Counted from the first letter of the stretch, positions 23,132 through 37,768 are shown. The stretch: DNA of 64,000 bases from Ampullaceana balthica (GCA_944989445.1 CALYLW010000133.1:189501-253500); one strand, 5' to 3'. Notes: a model not told the origin generated them from the letters alone. Made by a program: numbers and translations.

Positions 23132-24084
23132 TCTCTATATATATAAGACGCATTTGTTGTCTGTCCGTCGTCTGTCTGTTCCCTTATAACTCAAGATCCA
23201 GACAACCAAATAACGTGAAATTTGGTACACGTACACAAAATTATACCGGAAAGGTTATTAAACAGGTTTCGTTCCATATATAAAAGATACTGGGGGCCGG
23301 GGGCCCAAAATGTAATTTTTCCTTATATGAGCTATATAAAATAAAAATTATTGAAAATTAAAACGTAAAATAATGACGCAAAATAATAAACATTTTGGTG
23401 TCGAGATTAACAAGAAGGCGATTATCGCCATAAAATATTTTTTTTGTTGTTGCTTTGTTGTTGTTGCTTTTGTTGTTGCTTTTGTTGTTGTAGTTGTTGT
23501 TTTGTTGTTGTTTTGTTGTTGATGTTTTTGTTGTTGTTTTGTTTTTGTTGTTTTTGTTGTTGTTTTGTTTTTATTGTTGTTGCTGTTGTTGTTTTTGTTG
23601 TTGTTGCTTTTGCTGTTGTTGCTTTTGTGTTATTTTTGCTGTTGTTGTTGTTGTCCACATCCCTTGCCCTGCGACGACAATGCCCTTCATGTTGTTGTTG
23701 CTTTGTTGTTGTTGCTGTTGTAGTTGTTGTTTTGTTGTTGTTGCTTTGTTGTTGTTGCTGTTGTTGTTGTATTTGTTTTGTTGTTGTTTTGTTGTTAATT
23801 TTGTTGTTTTTGTTGTTGTTTTGTTTTTGTTGTTTTGTTGCTGTTGCTGTTTCTGTTGTTGTTTTTGTCGTTGTTGCTGTTGTTGTTGCTGTTGTTGTTG
23901 TAGTTGTTGTTTTGTTGTTGTTGCTTTGTTGTTGTTGCTTTGTTGTTGTTGCTGTTGTTGTTGTAGTTGTTGTTTGTCGTTGTTTTGTTTTTGTTGTTTG
24001 TTTTTGTTGTTTTGTTGCTGTTGTAGTTTTTGTTGTTGTTGCTGTTGTTGTTAAACCCGGGCATAGCCGGGTACTTGCCCCTAG
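23132..24084 (+). mobile_element. Nonautonomous Helitron with GTT-rich core
   Basis: Starts TCTCTATATATATAAGACGC. The 3' end has a hairpin (ACCCGG, loop GCATAG, CCGGGT at 24055-24072) followed 8 bases later by the terminal CTAG (CTRR). Flanking bases are A and T, as expected for Helitrons, which insert between A and T without duplication. No Rep/helicase is encoded. Confidence 0.75.
23440..24052 (+). repeat. GTT/GTTT-rich microsatellite tract
   Basis: About 610 bases built almost wholly of GTT, GTTTT, GCT and GTA steps. A 60 bp unique island near 23655 (CACATCCCTTGCCCTGCGAC) breaks it. Long Asn/Gln/Thr- or Val/Cys/Leu-rich frames in both strands are repeat artefacts. Confidence 0.9.
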
Positions 24085-26395
24085 TATATATATATATGTA
24101 TATATATATACAATATAGCGTTTTATATATATAGCGATTGCTATGATGGATGTATCTAGACTAAGCTCGAGAAACAATTACATGATGCAACACATAACAA
24201 ATTTAAGAAATTGATCTAATAAAATTCAATTTGTGAGACTTTTAACCTCTAAATCAAATTTTGCTTTCAATATTACAACCTACATTAAAAAAAAATATTT
24301 ACTCCATTCCAGGAAGATTGCAATGCATGTTCAAAATTTAACTATTCACTTTTTTTTATTTCGTTCCATGTGACAATGTCTTACAGTACAAAATTATAAC
24401 GTTTTATTTATTCGGTTTCAGATTGACTGACTTTTTCATTGCCATATGCAAAGGCTGAAAGAACCAAAATAATATGCTTCATCAAACTGCTTCAAGTGGT
24501 CATTTTTTAAGACTATTCGTTGTCGAGATTAATATCCTGCACATTTGAAGGGTTGTTCAGAGGAATTTCATCTAACTGAAAATTTGTAGCACAATATACA
24601 TTTTGTGCGTACTTTCAATCATTGTGCTTCGGAGACACAATGTACTGTGGTACCTCAATATACGTCTACTTTGGAATAAGTCCAACTTGCAATACGTCAT
24701 TATTTAATCGCGAAACATTTAGCTTGGCACACGACCTTTTTTTGAATACCACCGGCGTTCTAGAATGTGTATTGGGCCGTCAATAAAAGACGGCACGAGA
24801 TTTCGGCTCACAAAAATTAGCCCCCACCCCGCACATTTGATGTCACAAAGTGTGTTCATCTCCCCCCCCCCACCACATAAAATCCGTATTTCCTGTTTCA
24901 AAATGTGCATGTTTCAAATCTTTTTATTGTCATTTAAGTACGTATTTAGTGTAAGACTTCACTCTAATACCGTAACACGCGGTGTGAAGCATTAAAATAA
25001 TCATTAAATAAATTGCAAGAAATCAAATATTTAAGTGGAACCTTAATGTAAAGTTCCACTATTTGTTGAAACGTCAGAGTTCGTCAACTCTCGCCTCCAC
25101 CTCGTCACACATTGTCACAAATGTGTGCCCCCTCCCACCCCGAACTTCCGATGCATGACGTCATTTATGGACGACACCTGTGAGTCAAAATGACACGGCG
25201 CATACGTAACTTGAAAAAATGACAGAACGCCACGCTTTTAAAATTAAAAAAATCTTAAAATTAGAGATTTTAAAAAGAATATTCTTTAGCCGCTTTCAAA
25301 ATTACTGATAAAACAATAAGACAGAAAAACATTTTTAAAAACTTTTATTATACTAGTAAACAAGGCATATTTAAACAGAAGAAAACATCTAAAAATCGTA
25401 AATGATTAATTAGTTCAAATTTGTATATTTCATCATATTTCTTTGACTAAAATACAAATCGAAAGCAATGTATCTAATGCTAAACCATTAAGGCAAAAAA
25501 CATATTTATTAAAATTGTGTTTTTTTAACCGTATTAGATGATATCACAATAAAGAAACCGCACATTCAAAAGAAAAGAATAGGTGAACTTTTGTAATCTG
25601 TAAAATAAATTTTTTTTTATAATTCGCCCAAATTATTTTTGTTTTATTTATTCGTTACATTATTTGAATTATGTCTTCATAAAATTTTAAACATCATAAT
25701 AAATTTATATCATTAAAAACGAAATAACAAAAACATCGAATTAGTGTTAAGAAATACAATCAATTGTTTGATGTTGCAACACGTTTAGGAATAAATTAAG
25801 GATAAGTCTGTGCTTTATAAATTTTTTTTAAACTTAAATTTAATGTATGTCAGTGTGTTTTAATTTTTGTGTGAGGGTTTGCTCTGAGTATAGAGGGAAT
25901 ATATTTTTACAACACTATGTAACATTTTAAAATATATATATACATATATTTTATACTATCCTTGAAGAACACAAATTGCCAAATTTTAAAATCAAGGATA
26001 AGTCACAAGCTAATCTTATAACAAACGATGACAATTTAAAGAAAAAAAATTATAATGAAAAAATAATGGTTATTTAAAAATATATTAAAATAAACCTAAT
26101 TGTAAAAGAAATACATAATCATTAAAACTAAACAATTTTATACGACATTTTAAAACAACTTTTTAACAAGTTTATCTTCATTTTAATGACATATTTAAAA
26201 AAAGCCTAAATGTGAATTTCATAGGTAACGAAATGAACCATTATTGAAAAAAAACAAAAAACAACAACATATAACAAATAAATATAAAATGTAATTTCCT
26301 CATTTTACGGCAAATTTGTAAATGTTATACAACATTGTGATGAATACAATTATGTGAAATTGACTTAAGTTATTACAATACCAGAACGACCCGCA
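24085..26395. other. No gene recognised
   Basis: AT-rich. Near 24650 a phrase (GTGGTACCTCAATATACGTC) resembles a pogo/Tigger-type terminus, but no matching other end was found. Confidence 0.35.
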
Positions 26396-26399
26396 GCTT

Positions 26400-27160
26400 T
26401 GCTCATCATAGATAGTGCAAAGAACGGGGGGGGCAGTGAGAGTACGATACAAACAGCAGCACGAAGTATTAGCGAGTAAACGTTGATAACTGCACACTGA
26501 TATTGTTGTTACCCGCCCCCCACCCTTTATTATTACCATCCCTTAAACATCAACTGTGATTGCCTGACCCTAGCGAGTTAGTCATGTTTGCTGTTATAAA
26601 TGTAATAAATAAATTTTGGCAAACCGGCGATCGATTATGTAATTCCGATTTTAAAACGATTATTGTTTTATAGCTGACTTCACAGAAATTAGGGGTGTAC
26701 CGGAATTCGTCAGCGGCTCCGGCTAATCCGAAATCCGGGCATATTTACGCATCCGGCTCCAGCAGACAGATGCTTCATAAATCGGCCAAATACGGCTTGC
26801 GATAAAATTTAATTAATTATAGCTCCGGCTCCGGCAAATCTGGAATCAGTCAATTTTAAAATCCAGCTGCGGCTCGTGTCTGATTTCACTTCATGAATCC
26901 GGCAGAATCAATTGCAATCATCGGTTTGGGAAATTTAAAGCCGATTGTCGCTTTCAAATCCGATTATCGTTTAACAGGCAGCTTTAGTCATGTTGGAAAA
27001 ATGAGAAAAAGAACGGGCAGAAACAAACATGTTTAAAAATTTAAAAATATAAAAAAAATTGTTCCCGCTGGGGTTTGATCCCAAGTTTCCGCGTGCAAGG
27101 CGGGCTTGATAACCAATACACTACGAATCATATATTATTATGTGAAGGAAAAACGCAACT
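26400..27160 (-). repeat. tRNA-Val-like SINE, second copy, interrupted
   Basis: The minus strand at 27135-27062 reads GTAGTGTATTGGTTATCAAG and GGGATCAAACCCC, tRNA-Val-like A and B boxes. The body motif CTCGCTAGGGTCAGG lies at 26562-26576 and CTTTGCACTATC at 26408-26420. Between them (26690-26960) is an insertion rich in CGGCTCCGG. Confidence 0.5.
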
Positions 27161-28925
27161 GGATGGTAAGTCAACGCAGTCAGCTTTGTTGCCATCCACA
27201 TACCGCCCCCCCCACACACACACTTTTGTTTTTCTTTTCATCCCATCACGATTGCCAATTGTGATTTTTCGACCACAGCGCGGACAATCCTCATGCTCAT
27301 TTGCAAATTGTCGTTTAGGAGAAATATAGATATAGAAGATTGAACCCAATTCACATTTCTAATCGCTGTGGAATAAACAGTCGATATTGTTTTTCAATAT
27401 ATTTTTTTAATATTCTCTTAATGGATTTTTTTTTAATATCCCATGTGGCACAAGTGCAGTTTATGTTCGAATACCAGTTCGCTGAGATATATGTATTCTT
27501 TTGAAATCGAATGCATTTCTTTTGTGATGGCTAATAAATAAAAAAAATGAATATATTTGATCATAGTTCTTAATTGTGACATTGTATTTATTTTAAGTGG
27601 CCAGTTTTCAGGCAAACAAAATTTAAAAAAATACATACTTTTTGAGTGATATAATAAAAAAAAATTATTTGATTATTAATATTAATGAAAATAATCATAA
27701 AAAGTTAAAGCATCAAAATGTCGAATGTAACTAAAGAAAACATATTTCATTACCACTAGATGGTGACATTGAAACTGCTTAAAAGCTGATACTGGTACTA
27801 GCAAATATAGCAGTATTGATACATTTTATTTGTTCTCAAATATCAAATAATGATTTTAAAAAACAACAAAATAACTAATTTTTGACTAAATTGACAACTG
27901 ATACGCAAAAAAAGTTAGTGTTACATTTATTTTCAAATTATATTAAATTTAAAGAAAATTTAACTTTTAGCAATGTTTAGCTTTAATAAAATGACTATTA
28001 TTTATAAAAAATAATTTTCGTTGGATTTTTTTACAAGTTGATATTTATCAGAAATAAAGTTTCAAATATATCCTGAGCACGAAATTTATTTTAAAAAACA
28101 AATATATGCAGATAGAAACTGAATAAATGGTCGACGTTCCGAGTGGGTGTTTAAATAACAGTTTTTATCGAACGCAAGGGCTATTTTTAATACCTTACTT
28201 TTATCGATATGAACATTCTATCATGGGGGAACTGAGGAAAATCATTTGATGAACTGTTAAATCATGAATAAAAATCATTTTCCCTATGCATTCAGTATTT
28301 GCATATGCTGACCTGCATTGGAAAAAAAAGGTGTAGCTGGGATGATATAATAATATCTTCTGATTAACACCTCTTAAAAAATCCAATGAAAAATTATGTT
28401 TATTAATAGTAGTCATTTTATTAAAGCTAAACATTGCTAAAAATTAAATTTTCTTTAAATTTAATATAAAATAACAGTTTGTGACATTTCGTGAAATCAA
28501 GCATAGTTCATAATAATAAGCTTCTCCACCGACAAAAAGCAGGCTTCCTGAAAAACAAGAACAGATCTTCAATGATTTACCGTTTATTTACGCGGTAAAG
28601 TAACATATTTTGCCCATCGAAACGTTCATTTAAGTAAAATTCTTTTTAGCCGGCACAGTCTTGGCTGGTACGCACATTATAACAGGTATGATGACAACAT
28701 CCGATTTTTTACTAAAATTTGGAAAAGAAAAACAAAACAACATTTAAAAAAAATAAAATTAAAGTTCATATTTATAAAGACATTCTGCAAAAACTTCAAA
28801 GTCAATGTTTGATGTCATTTTTACTGATACCTTTCCTACCTAACTGAAATAACAAGAAGCTCAAATAGTATGGTAACATGATATCAAGTTGTAATGTGCT
28901 TATAGTGTAAATGAGTCTTAAAGTT
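27160..28925. other. No gene recognised
   Basis: AT-rich. A minus-strand segment at 28205-28310 has good splice-like edges (AATGCAG and AAAAGTAAGG) but its only open frame hits a stop before the donor, so it was not called an exon. Confidence 0.35.
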
Positions 28926-28927
28926 GT

Positions 28928-29130
28928 GAGCCGCTCTTGTTGCTGCTGAGGGGCGTGGGATCAAGCCCACGTAAAGCCACATTAAAAGATTGAAGAATGA
29001 TTATTGCTAGGAAAGTCCTCCGCTAACCTGGAGAGGAGATGGGCGCCGCCAGGTCTACCAAGCCCCGAGAAAGTTCTAATGGAAACATTAGAACACCCTA
29101 CGATCACGAGGTTATGGGACACCACCAAAA
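28928..29130 (+). repeat. tRNA-derived SINE, copy 3
   Basis: Carries GGGGCGTGGGATCAAGCCCA (B box), the body GAAAGTCCTCCGCTAACCTG and AAGTTCTAATGGAAACATTA, and the end GGTTATGGGACACCACC followed by A-rich sequence. The tRNA 5' half is shortened. Confidence 0.65.
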
Positions 29131-29865
29131 AAAAAGGTTGTGAGCCACTCTTGTTGTAGAAGCGGAATACACTTTACCTAAAAAAAAATTTCAATGTCAT
29201 ATATTTGAATATATATTTAAAAAAATAATAAAAATATGCACTACTATCGGTAAACTCTTCCTTGTATCGACTAAACAATGACGATGTTTTGAAATGAATT
29301 TAAGTCATATAATTTCAAGAACGCAATACAAGAGCTCGTCATGTCTGTTATGGTAAATGAGAGACTAGAACAGGCTTCTAAAGAGATCAGTGGGAGTGAC
29401 AATGATTGACGCATTTGTGTGTTTTTGTTTATGGAATCCCATCTCCTGCAATAAATATTAGGGTTCAGATAAATGGGTGCGTGTGGATTCCTCCGGCAAT
29501 TCCTGCCAAAAAAAATAGGATTGCTAAATCAAGTTTCGGAAAAAGTAAGAGTTATAGTAAGACAAAAAATACCGTTAAAACACATGTCCAAATTGATATT
29601 AATGTAATCGAGGGACTTGAGGGAGGTCTAATTCTTTAAAACGCTTTACTTGTTCTTTTCATTGGATACATAATGGGCACTACCTAATTGACAACGAGGT
29701 AAATGATGCTATTTTTACCCTAATCACAGGGCTGGAGTAACCTATAGGCAAACAAGGCACGTGCCTTCGGCACCAAGCGTTTAGTGGGCATCACAAGTCC
29801 TCGGGAAAAATGTGTGTATTGTCCATAATCGACGTTAGCAAATCGCAAATGTAATATTAAATCGC

Positions 29866-30032
29866 CAGGGGTGGATTAAATGGAAGGCTGATTGGGCTAG
29901 AGCCAAGGGCCCCCAATGATTTAAGACTAAATTAAGGGACCCCAAACTTATTAAATTGTATAATAAAGTGGCTGGACAGGGCCCCACGTGGAATTGCAGC
30001 CAGGGGCCCCGTGCAATCTTACTCATCCCCTG
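29866..30032. mobile_element. 167 bp hAT-type MITE nested in the hAT element
   Basis: Ends CAGGGGTGGATTAAATGG and AAGATT...ACTCATCCCCTG pair as inverted repeats (CAGGGG/CCCCTG). Flanks AAATCGC and ATATCGC are near-identical. GC-richer than its surroundings. Confidence 0.55.
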
Positions 30033-30219
30033 ATATCGCTTTTAAAGGGACAAATGAAAAAAAAATGGATCTTTAAAAAATTGAATTTTTCTAGGGTTGC
30101 TGGAGTTGGTCAGTCACTTTGATCCAGTTTTAGCATCACACATTGCGAAATAAGGAAATTCTGGAAAAGAAAATCCTTCTTATGTATCCCAAACTATATG
30201 TGAAGAACTGATTAAAATT

Positions 30220-31600
30220 ATGTCCCCAAAAGTCCATCAAGTAATTATAGATGAAGTAAAGGCTTCCGGTTATTTCAGCTTGTCAATACCCGATATTTCA
30301 CTCATAGATCAGTTAAGCGTTGTTTTTCGATATGTGGTACATGGAGAGCCCATTGAGCACTTTTTGACTTTCTTGAAGCCGCAAAGTCACACCGGTGAAG
30401 GTATGACTAAGCAAGTGTTGCAGTACTTACGTGAAGTTTGCAATGTTGATTTTGCGAAATGCAGAGGTCAGTCCCGGATAACGCAGCTAATATGTCTTGA
30501 TATTACAAGGGCATGTAGAACAAAATTATAGAGGAAAATTAGTTTTCTATCTACATACCCTGTGCTACTCATTCACTAAATCTGGTAGGATGAAGGGCCG
30601 TTGACTCTTGTTTAGAGGCATTAAACTTATTACATACAGTGCAACAGATCGATACTTTTTTCTCAGCTTCAACCAACAGATGGAAGCTTCTGAAAGGATG
30701 CTTTGTGGATTGAACGCCTGTAAACTCTCTTTCCGATACCAGATGGGAAGCACATGTTGTTGGAACTAAAGCTATTCTAAATTCTCATCCTCAGATTTAT
30801 AGAAGCGTTAGAGTGTTTACAATAAGACCTGTCACAGAAGGGGGACACCAGAAGAGAAGCAGACAAAATTGCACAGAAGATACAAGAATTAGAATTTGCT
30901 CTCACGCTTGTCTTTTGGGAAGATGTGTTACATTTTCACAGATTCAGTCAAGCTCTTCGAAATGAGCACGTGAACTTGAAAACGTGTGCTGATTTGTATT
31001 CTTCACTAGCAGATCATTTGCATGAAAGACAGTGGTCATTGATGGTGATGCCCCTGAGGTATCTCTGAATGCCGGAGATAAAATTTCGTATATTTGCTTT
31101 TTACGCCATTGTTGACAAACTTGAGACAGAGATTGGTAGATGAGGATAGGTATATAATGATATAGGAGTTAGATTTTCATGTTTGATCGATGTAACTAAA
31201 ACATCTCAGTGTTGTGTATGACTAATAAATGCTTATCCTAAAGATCTGAACAATAATGTATTTACTGAACTACTAAAGTTACACTAATATATTCGCCAAA
31301 CGTTTCGTGTATCAAGATCTGAAAACAACACGTTTAGGCATGCAGAATTATACAAAGTAATAGAGACAACATCCAGTTTGATTTTCCTATGTAGAAATGG
31401 ACTTGCGCCTATGTTTAATATTAATGTTTACGAACGTTTTAAATGGGCGCTCTTTTTCTCAATTAAAACGTACAACAAATCTAAGTGGATCGATGATGAA
31501 ATAAGTTAAAGGCTTGATTCTTTATCTTTGCTGAAGATTGAGACAGACATTTTGCGCAAAATTAACTTTGATGATGAATTTTACCAGAATAAAGAACTTT
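30220..31600 (+). pseudogene. hAT transposase pseudogene (DUF4371/ZMYM1-like)
   Basis: The transposase of the element at 29727-32000. The longest intact piece, 30220-30531, covers the start of the RNase-H-like catalytic fold (VDEVK..., SIPDISLIDQLSVVFRYV). The middle is disrupted at 30532-30780. The final C-terminal dimerisation piece is recognisable but in another frame. Confidence 0.75.
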
Positions 31601-32008
31601 AAAATGTAAAGGATTGGTTTCTCTGACTTTCTAATCTATTAAAAAAGTTACAGTACGTTTGTCTAATATTATTACACAATTAATTAAATATTAATTTAAA
31701 TACAGAAATAACTTATCATAGGTTTTATATTAGTGATACTATTACAAAAAATATTTGTAAACAGTGGCGTCACTAGGTTGGCTGTCAACCAGTTCGATAG
31801 GTCATTGTGTCACCCCCTCACAACTTACCCCATATACCTCCTCCGTGTATGTCCCGCAATCCCGTGTGACCCCAACTGTTTTGTTTGTTAGTTTATGTGC
31901 TTAATATTGAACATACCTGCGGTCAGTGCGGGATTGGAGCAGAAGGGGGCACCCATGAGGGTATGTGCCTCGGGGACCAAGATGGCTTAATCCGGCCCTG
32001 CCTATTCA

Positions 32009-33395
32009 CACACATTAACTATCATCTCAACCTATTATATTTACTCTCTTTCCAAAGACATGGAATTAGTATAATAATTTAAATTTTCGGAACATCATCA
32101 GGTAACCTTTAAAAGGTTAAACAATATAAATAATATATTTGGCAGCACAATGTATTCTTGTTTTAAAAATTCAGCACCCGACCGGATAAAAGTATACATC
32201 GACGTATAATGTTATGCATTATTTTAGGGAACAACTATTTACACAGCAGCATTCAAAAAGACACAACCCCATGGCTAAATTTTCAAAGACTATTTGCGGT
32301 TTCAGAGTCACAATCCCATTTCTCGGGCCCTTATATTTATGACAATCTTAAGGATGTCCTATTTTATTTTACCATAAGTCCGGGCCAAAAACGTATATTC
32401 ATGTCCTTATCGCGAAATTAGAAGAAACACATTTCTATGTTGATAAAATGTATATCCCCCAATTTTTAGCACATAGTCGGAAAAAATGACTCCACGCTAT
32501 TTTAACATTTCAAGAAGTTACGTCATTTATAAATGAGTCTTTGAAACCAATCCGAAGAAAATATACCTTCTTTCCAAATTAAAACAGCTAACAAAATGAC
32601 GTGCATGTTTTCTTCTTTTTTTTTCTTCTTTTTACAAATATAACCAGTTCTTTTATTTAGTATTCGACTGTTCTTTTGTTAGTTGTGTTGGATAAAAAAA
32701 TGCTTGAACTTCATCGGACTGTTTATCATTTTGGGCTTAAAAAATAGTAAGATATTTTTTTTAAAAATACGTGAAATTTAGTGATTTAATATGATAATAT
32801 TTAAATTGTTTAAAAAGTAATATAAAATTAATGTAATAATTGTTGAACCTCTAAATTGAAATATTGAATTTTTGACTTTTTTTTTCGCTTCAGTTCTTAA
32901 AATCCATGTTTAAACTCAAATAAAAATACTTAAAAAATATAAGTTATTAAAAATAAAGTAGATTGTTGAGAAAATGTTAAAATATGACATAATTTAAAAT
33001 TAATATATCTCAATAACAAACAGACCTTACACTTTATTAACATCTACCAATTTATACAGTAATCGTAATGTAACATTTTTAAATGTGAATTAATTTTAGA
33101 AAAATTATATTTTGAGAGTTTATTTTTAAAAACATACACATTAATATTTTAAGGGATTTTTATCATATTTAGAAACATCAAGCAATATAAAACTCTTTCT
33201 CATACAATTCTTTACTTGATAAAACAGACTTTTTAGCACTTTTAGCTTTATTGTAACTAAATTTTGAATAAGCGAGGAAGACACACACTTTTTATCGATT
33301 CTAGAAAATTTCCTTATATTTTGTAACTATAGTAGCACTAACAGAGGGAGGCATGTCCATGTTCCCTAGAAAGGTATTACTTTTAGTTGTTTTTT
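32009..33395. other. No gene recognised
   Basis: AT-rich, long A and T runs; no coding or repeat signature identified. Confidence 0.4.
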
Positions 33396-33905
33396 AAATC
33401 CTTTATATTAACTCGTGGTGTCTGCGGCCGACCGACCGACCTTGCTTGCTTGCTTGCTTGCTTGCTTGTCGCCAAAACTTTTGATCGATTTTTAACCCAC
33501 TTGCTCGCAAGATAGCGAGCTGAAATTTTGCAGGCAGTTTCGTACCGATGATAAAAACAATGTATCAAAATTTCAGATCGATCGCATGTACCGTAATTAA
33601 ATTATTGATTTTGTAGATTATTTTATTTATTCCTATGTATCATGCTATTTTTTGAGATAGAGCGTCGCGGTGCGTATTATATTGAACAACCTTTCTGTCG
33701 CGCAATAAGGTGCGTATTTTATTGACAGCTCTTTTTATAAACATATTCCTGATCGGTACGCATTATATTAAACATGTTTTACGACACAACTGCAATTTTG
33801 TATTTCTGGATGGTCTGGCGCTGCGTATTATAATGAACATTCTTTTAATTACTTCTCGTACATAAAGGATTTATAGTCAAAAACTTGGTTTTTTACGGGT
33901 TTTTC
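33396..33905 (+). mobile_element. Helentron-like nonautonomous element, intact copy A
   Basis: 510 bp from AAATCCTTTATATTAACTCG to TTTTTTACGGGTTTTTC. The first 11 bases recur inverted about 40 bp from the 3' end (ATAAAGGATTT), an asymmetric terminal repeat as in Helentrons/HINEs. A CCGA and TTGC microsatellite sits near the 5' end. Nearly identical to 50249-50758, implying recent spread. Confidence 0.65.
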
Positions 33906-35040
33906 TTATTTTTCTTGATGACAGCAAATGCTGCTCATTGCTAATTGTAGTCTAAGGTTGACATTCCATTCTCAGTACATGTCTTAAACTATATTTCATC
34001 CCTGCACTTGATACATTTAAATGTTATGATTAATCCCACACCTACTAAGCTATAATCAATAATTTTAGGACATTTTAGGGCTAGAAACATTTATATAATT
34101 ATTTAGTTGTTTGAATGAAGAAGATGTGGGTATCGAGTTTAAATTATGTTTTTAGGTTCAATAAAAATATATTCGATTATATTATTAGCACTGCGCACTT
34201 GAGTAACAGAAACCGAAGCGATTGTAGAGTCACTATCACTAGGCTTATTCTTTTAAGTAAATCTATTTCTGTGAAATTTACGTTTTTTACAACGATATTT
34301 ATTTCCCTGCTTTTTTGCTTTATCATTATCCATTGATATTGTAAATTTAAAATTAAATAAAATAAGGAGGTCCTTTTAAAACAAAGAATAGCCCACAGTT
34401 GTGAAAATTATTTGCACACGTGTGAATAAACTACTTATAAATGGCTTAGAAGAAGGACTTTGATTTGCTTAAATTTATTTTTTGGGAAGACGGCGTCAGT
34501 TCTATCAAGCAATAACATTTATGTACACGTTATTTATGTCTTAAACAAAATCGACGATGTTTTAATTTCGCATATTTGACTGACGAAAAAAATAATTGAA
34601 ATCGAACCATTGGAAGCCTAGATATCAATAATGTAAATAACGTTTTATAATTTCATAAATATTTAGGTATTTTATGTATAACTTACTTATTTAAATAATT
34701 AAGTAAAATAAAAATACTTTTAATGCGTTTAATTTAAATTTTTTTTTATATCATTGAGTTTTGAAATGAATATATTAAGTCAAAAAGAAATTATCAATAT
34801 TTACCTTTTTATACATAACATTAAGATTTTAGAGGTTTAACCTGCGCTTAATTTTTTATCCGAAATCGATATTTCGATTTCAAATAGTATCATTTAATGA
34901 AATACCATTTAAAATTGACAACTCCTCAATAATTTAAAAATACATATCTAACTATTCATAATTCATATAGAGTAAGTGATTTCATGGTCGAGACACGATC
35001 ATTTTAAAAAAGTAATAATTAAAAACACATTGCATGATAT
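33906..35040. other. No gene recognised
   Basis: AT-rich; short frames without motifs. Confidence 0.4.
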
Positions 35041-36277
<1,237 letters not shown>

Positions 36278-36284
36278 GGCTGCG

Positions 36285-36800
36285 TAGGGGACTTATTCAA
36301 AACGAAGATTGGAGTCCGCCAGGGCGAATTCTCTCACCTGTCCTATTAAATATCTTTCTTGAAAAAATCATGCAATAAACTTTCAGTAATCACCACACAT
36401 CCGTCTATAAAGGTGGAAGACCCTTATGCAACCTAAGATTTGCTGATGACATAGATCTTTTGGCTGGGAGCAGTAAAGAAGAGCTCGCTGACAAACTTGC
36501 AGACAGATCAGATGCATATGTGAGGGAAATCAGCTCAGATAAAAAGCAGAAATATGTTAATACCTCAGCTGCCAGTACGGCAAACATCGTAATGTACCAA
36601 CAAATCTGCAGGAGGTACATAATCTTAAATATGTAGGAGCAATTATACCTAGAGATGGTACCTGTGTAACTTAAATTCGAGCTAGAATTTGGTCGGCAAT
36701 GGCAGCAATGACAAAGTTAAATAAATGGAACAGCAAAGATTAGCATGCCAACAAAGCTCAGGTTTTACAGAGCCCTCGTCAAAACCATTGTATGTATGGG
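36285..36800 (+). pseudogene. LINE reverse transcriptase fragment
   Basis: The plus strand begins within the RT at ILSPVLLNIFLEKIMQ and contains NLRFADDIDLLAGSSKEELA (the FADD catalytic box) and, frame-shifted, IRARIWSAMAAMTKLNK. It abuts the endonuclease half head to head. Confidence 0.85.
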
Positions 36801-36905
36801 CACGGGTTCAAAATAGCGACTGTCAAAACAGCGACCGTCATAATAGCGACCTCAAAATAGCGACTGTATCAAAAGAGCGACTCACATAACAGCGACTTCA
36901 TGACA
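36795..36905 (+). repeat. Tandem CAAAATAGCGACTGT-type repeat
   Basis: About seven units of 14-17 bp around a TAGCGAC core. Similar in style to the repeat arms at 41707 and 42790. Confidence 0.7.
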
Positions 36906-37189
36906 TAGCTATACTTGTCCAACCGTTCACCTAACACAGTGGTTCCAATCTTTTTTTTACACATATACCCCTTTTCACTGTCTAAATTTACCCAAGGACC
37001 CCAAGTGAAAAAACCACATAAATGCATAGTAACAAATGAAAATTCCAAAAAATAGCAAAATTTTGTTGAAGTATTTATTGAAATTAAAAATTGTGTCTAA
37101 AATAAAAATTTAAAACTTAAATTATGCTATATATACACGCATTCATTCAAATACAAACAACTGTTCAGTAAAAATAAAAGTTGAATCAT

Positions 37190-37275
37190 GGTTACCCGGG
37201 CAGCTTTTTTTAACAATATTGACAGCCCCTTGTCAAAACGTCCTGTGGTCGAACTATCCGGGGGTTACATAATGA
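37190..37275 (+). repeat. Small fragment with GGTCGAAC repeat units
   Basis: Contains AAACGTCCTGTGGTCGAACT and ATCCGGGGG, the unit of the foldback arms at 42790-43005, as a short isolated relic. Confidence 0.5.
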
Positions 37276-37768
37276 CATGTTACGAAGGCTGGACTAAGTG
37301 ATCACCACGGAACCCGTGTTATGGAGAAGGTAAATAAAGTGATGATGATGATAATTTGAATATGTATGACAAAATTTAACAAATAAGAAGAGATTTGCGT
37401 GAAATTAATTGACAAAAATAGGAGGCCCGTAATATTCTAGATAAAGATGTTTCAATGAGCATCTATATAAGAGGATTTGTAAGACAAAATAATGTACATA
37501 TTTGTGTTTTTTTAATCACTATAAATAGATAGATACATCGCTTACCTGTTTATTTATTTCTTTAAGCGTTGTTAGAGAAGACTATTATCACAATTACTAG
37601 TGTAGCGTCTGCTTCTAAACAGTTCACTATTGATTTGACCGTAGAAGGGTTACCTAGTAGGAATTATGTGAAACAAAATAATACTAATATTAATTGTGCT
37701 TTAAAGTTAGCGAACATGTATTTTTTTTTATGAAATACTTCCAGATTTGAATCTAAAGGCATAAAATA

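Larger units (their letters stand above)
29727..32000 (+). mobile_element. Dead hAT transposon (ZMYM1-like transposase)
   Basis: Ends CAGGGCTGGAGTAACC and GGCTTAATCCGGCCCTG are imperfect inverted repeats. Flanks CCTAATCA and CCTATTCA agree at 7 of 8 positions, the hAT target duplication. The interior encodes a broken transposase of the kind annotated as zinc finger MYM-type protein 1-like: DEVKASGYFSLSIPDISLID, DFAKCRGQS, DTRREADKIAQKIQELEFAL and, near the end, SLLKIETDILRKINFDDEF. Several stops and frameshifts. Confidence 0.8.

Noticed and set aside
23422..24177. Long Gln/Asn/Thr-rich or Val/Cys/Leu-rich open frames.
   Set aside because: They are direct readings of a GTT microsatellite, open in several frames on both strands.
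24640..25200. A pogo-like element starting GTGGTACCTCAATATACGTC.
   Set aside because: No matching inverted end or TA pair could be found.
28201..28330. Minus-strand candidate exon with good splice edges.
   Set aside because: Its only open phase (2) meets a stop before the donor and does not match the phase-1 pattern of the Ig gene.
36942..37030. hAT-like terminus CAGTGGTTCCAATC.
   Set aside because: No second end or target duplication identified.
37570..37690. Plus-strand frame TIITITSVASASKQFTIDLT with an upstream acceptor-like site.
   Set aside because: No family recognised, opposite strand to both genes, no partner exon.
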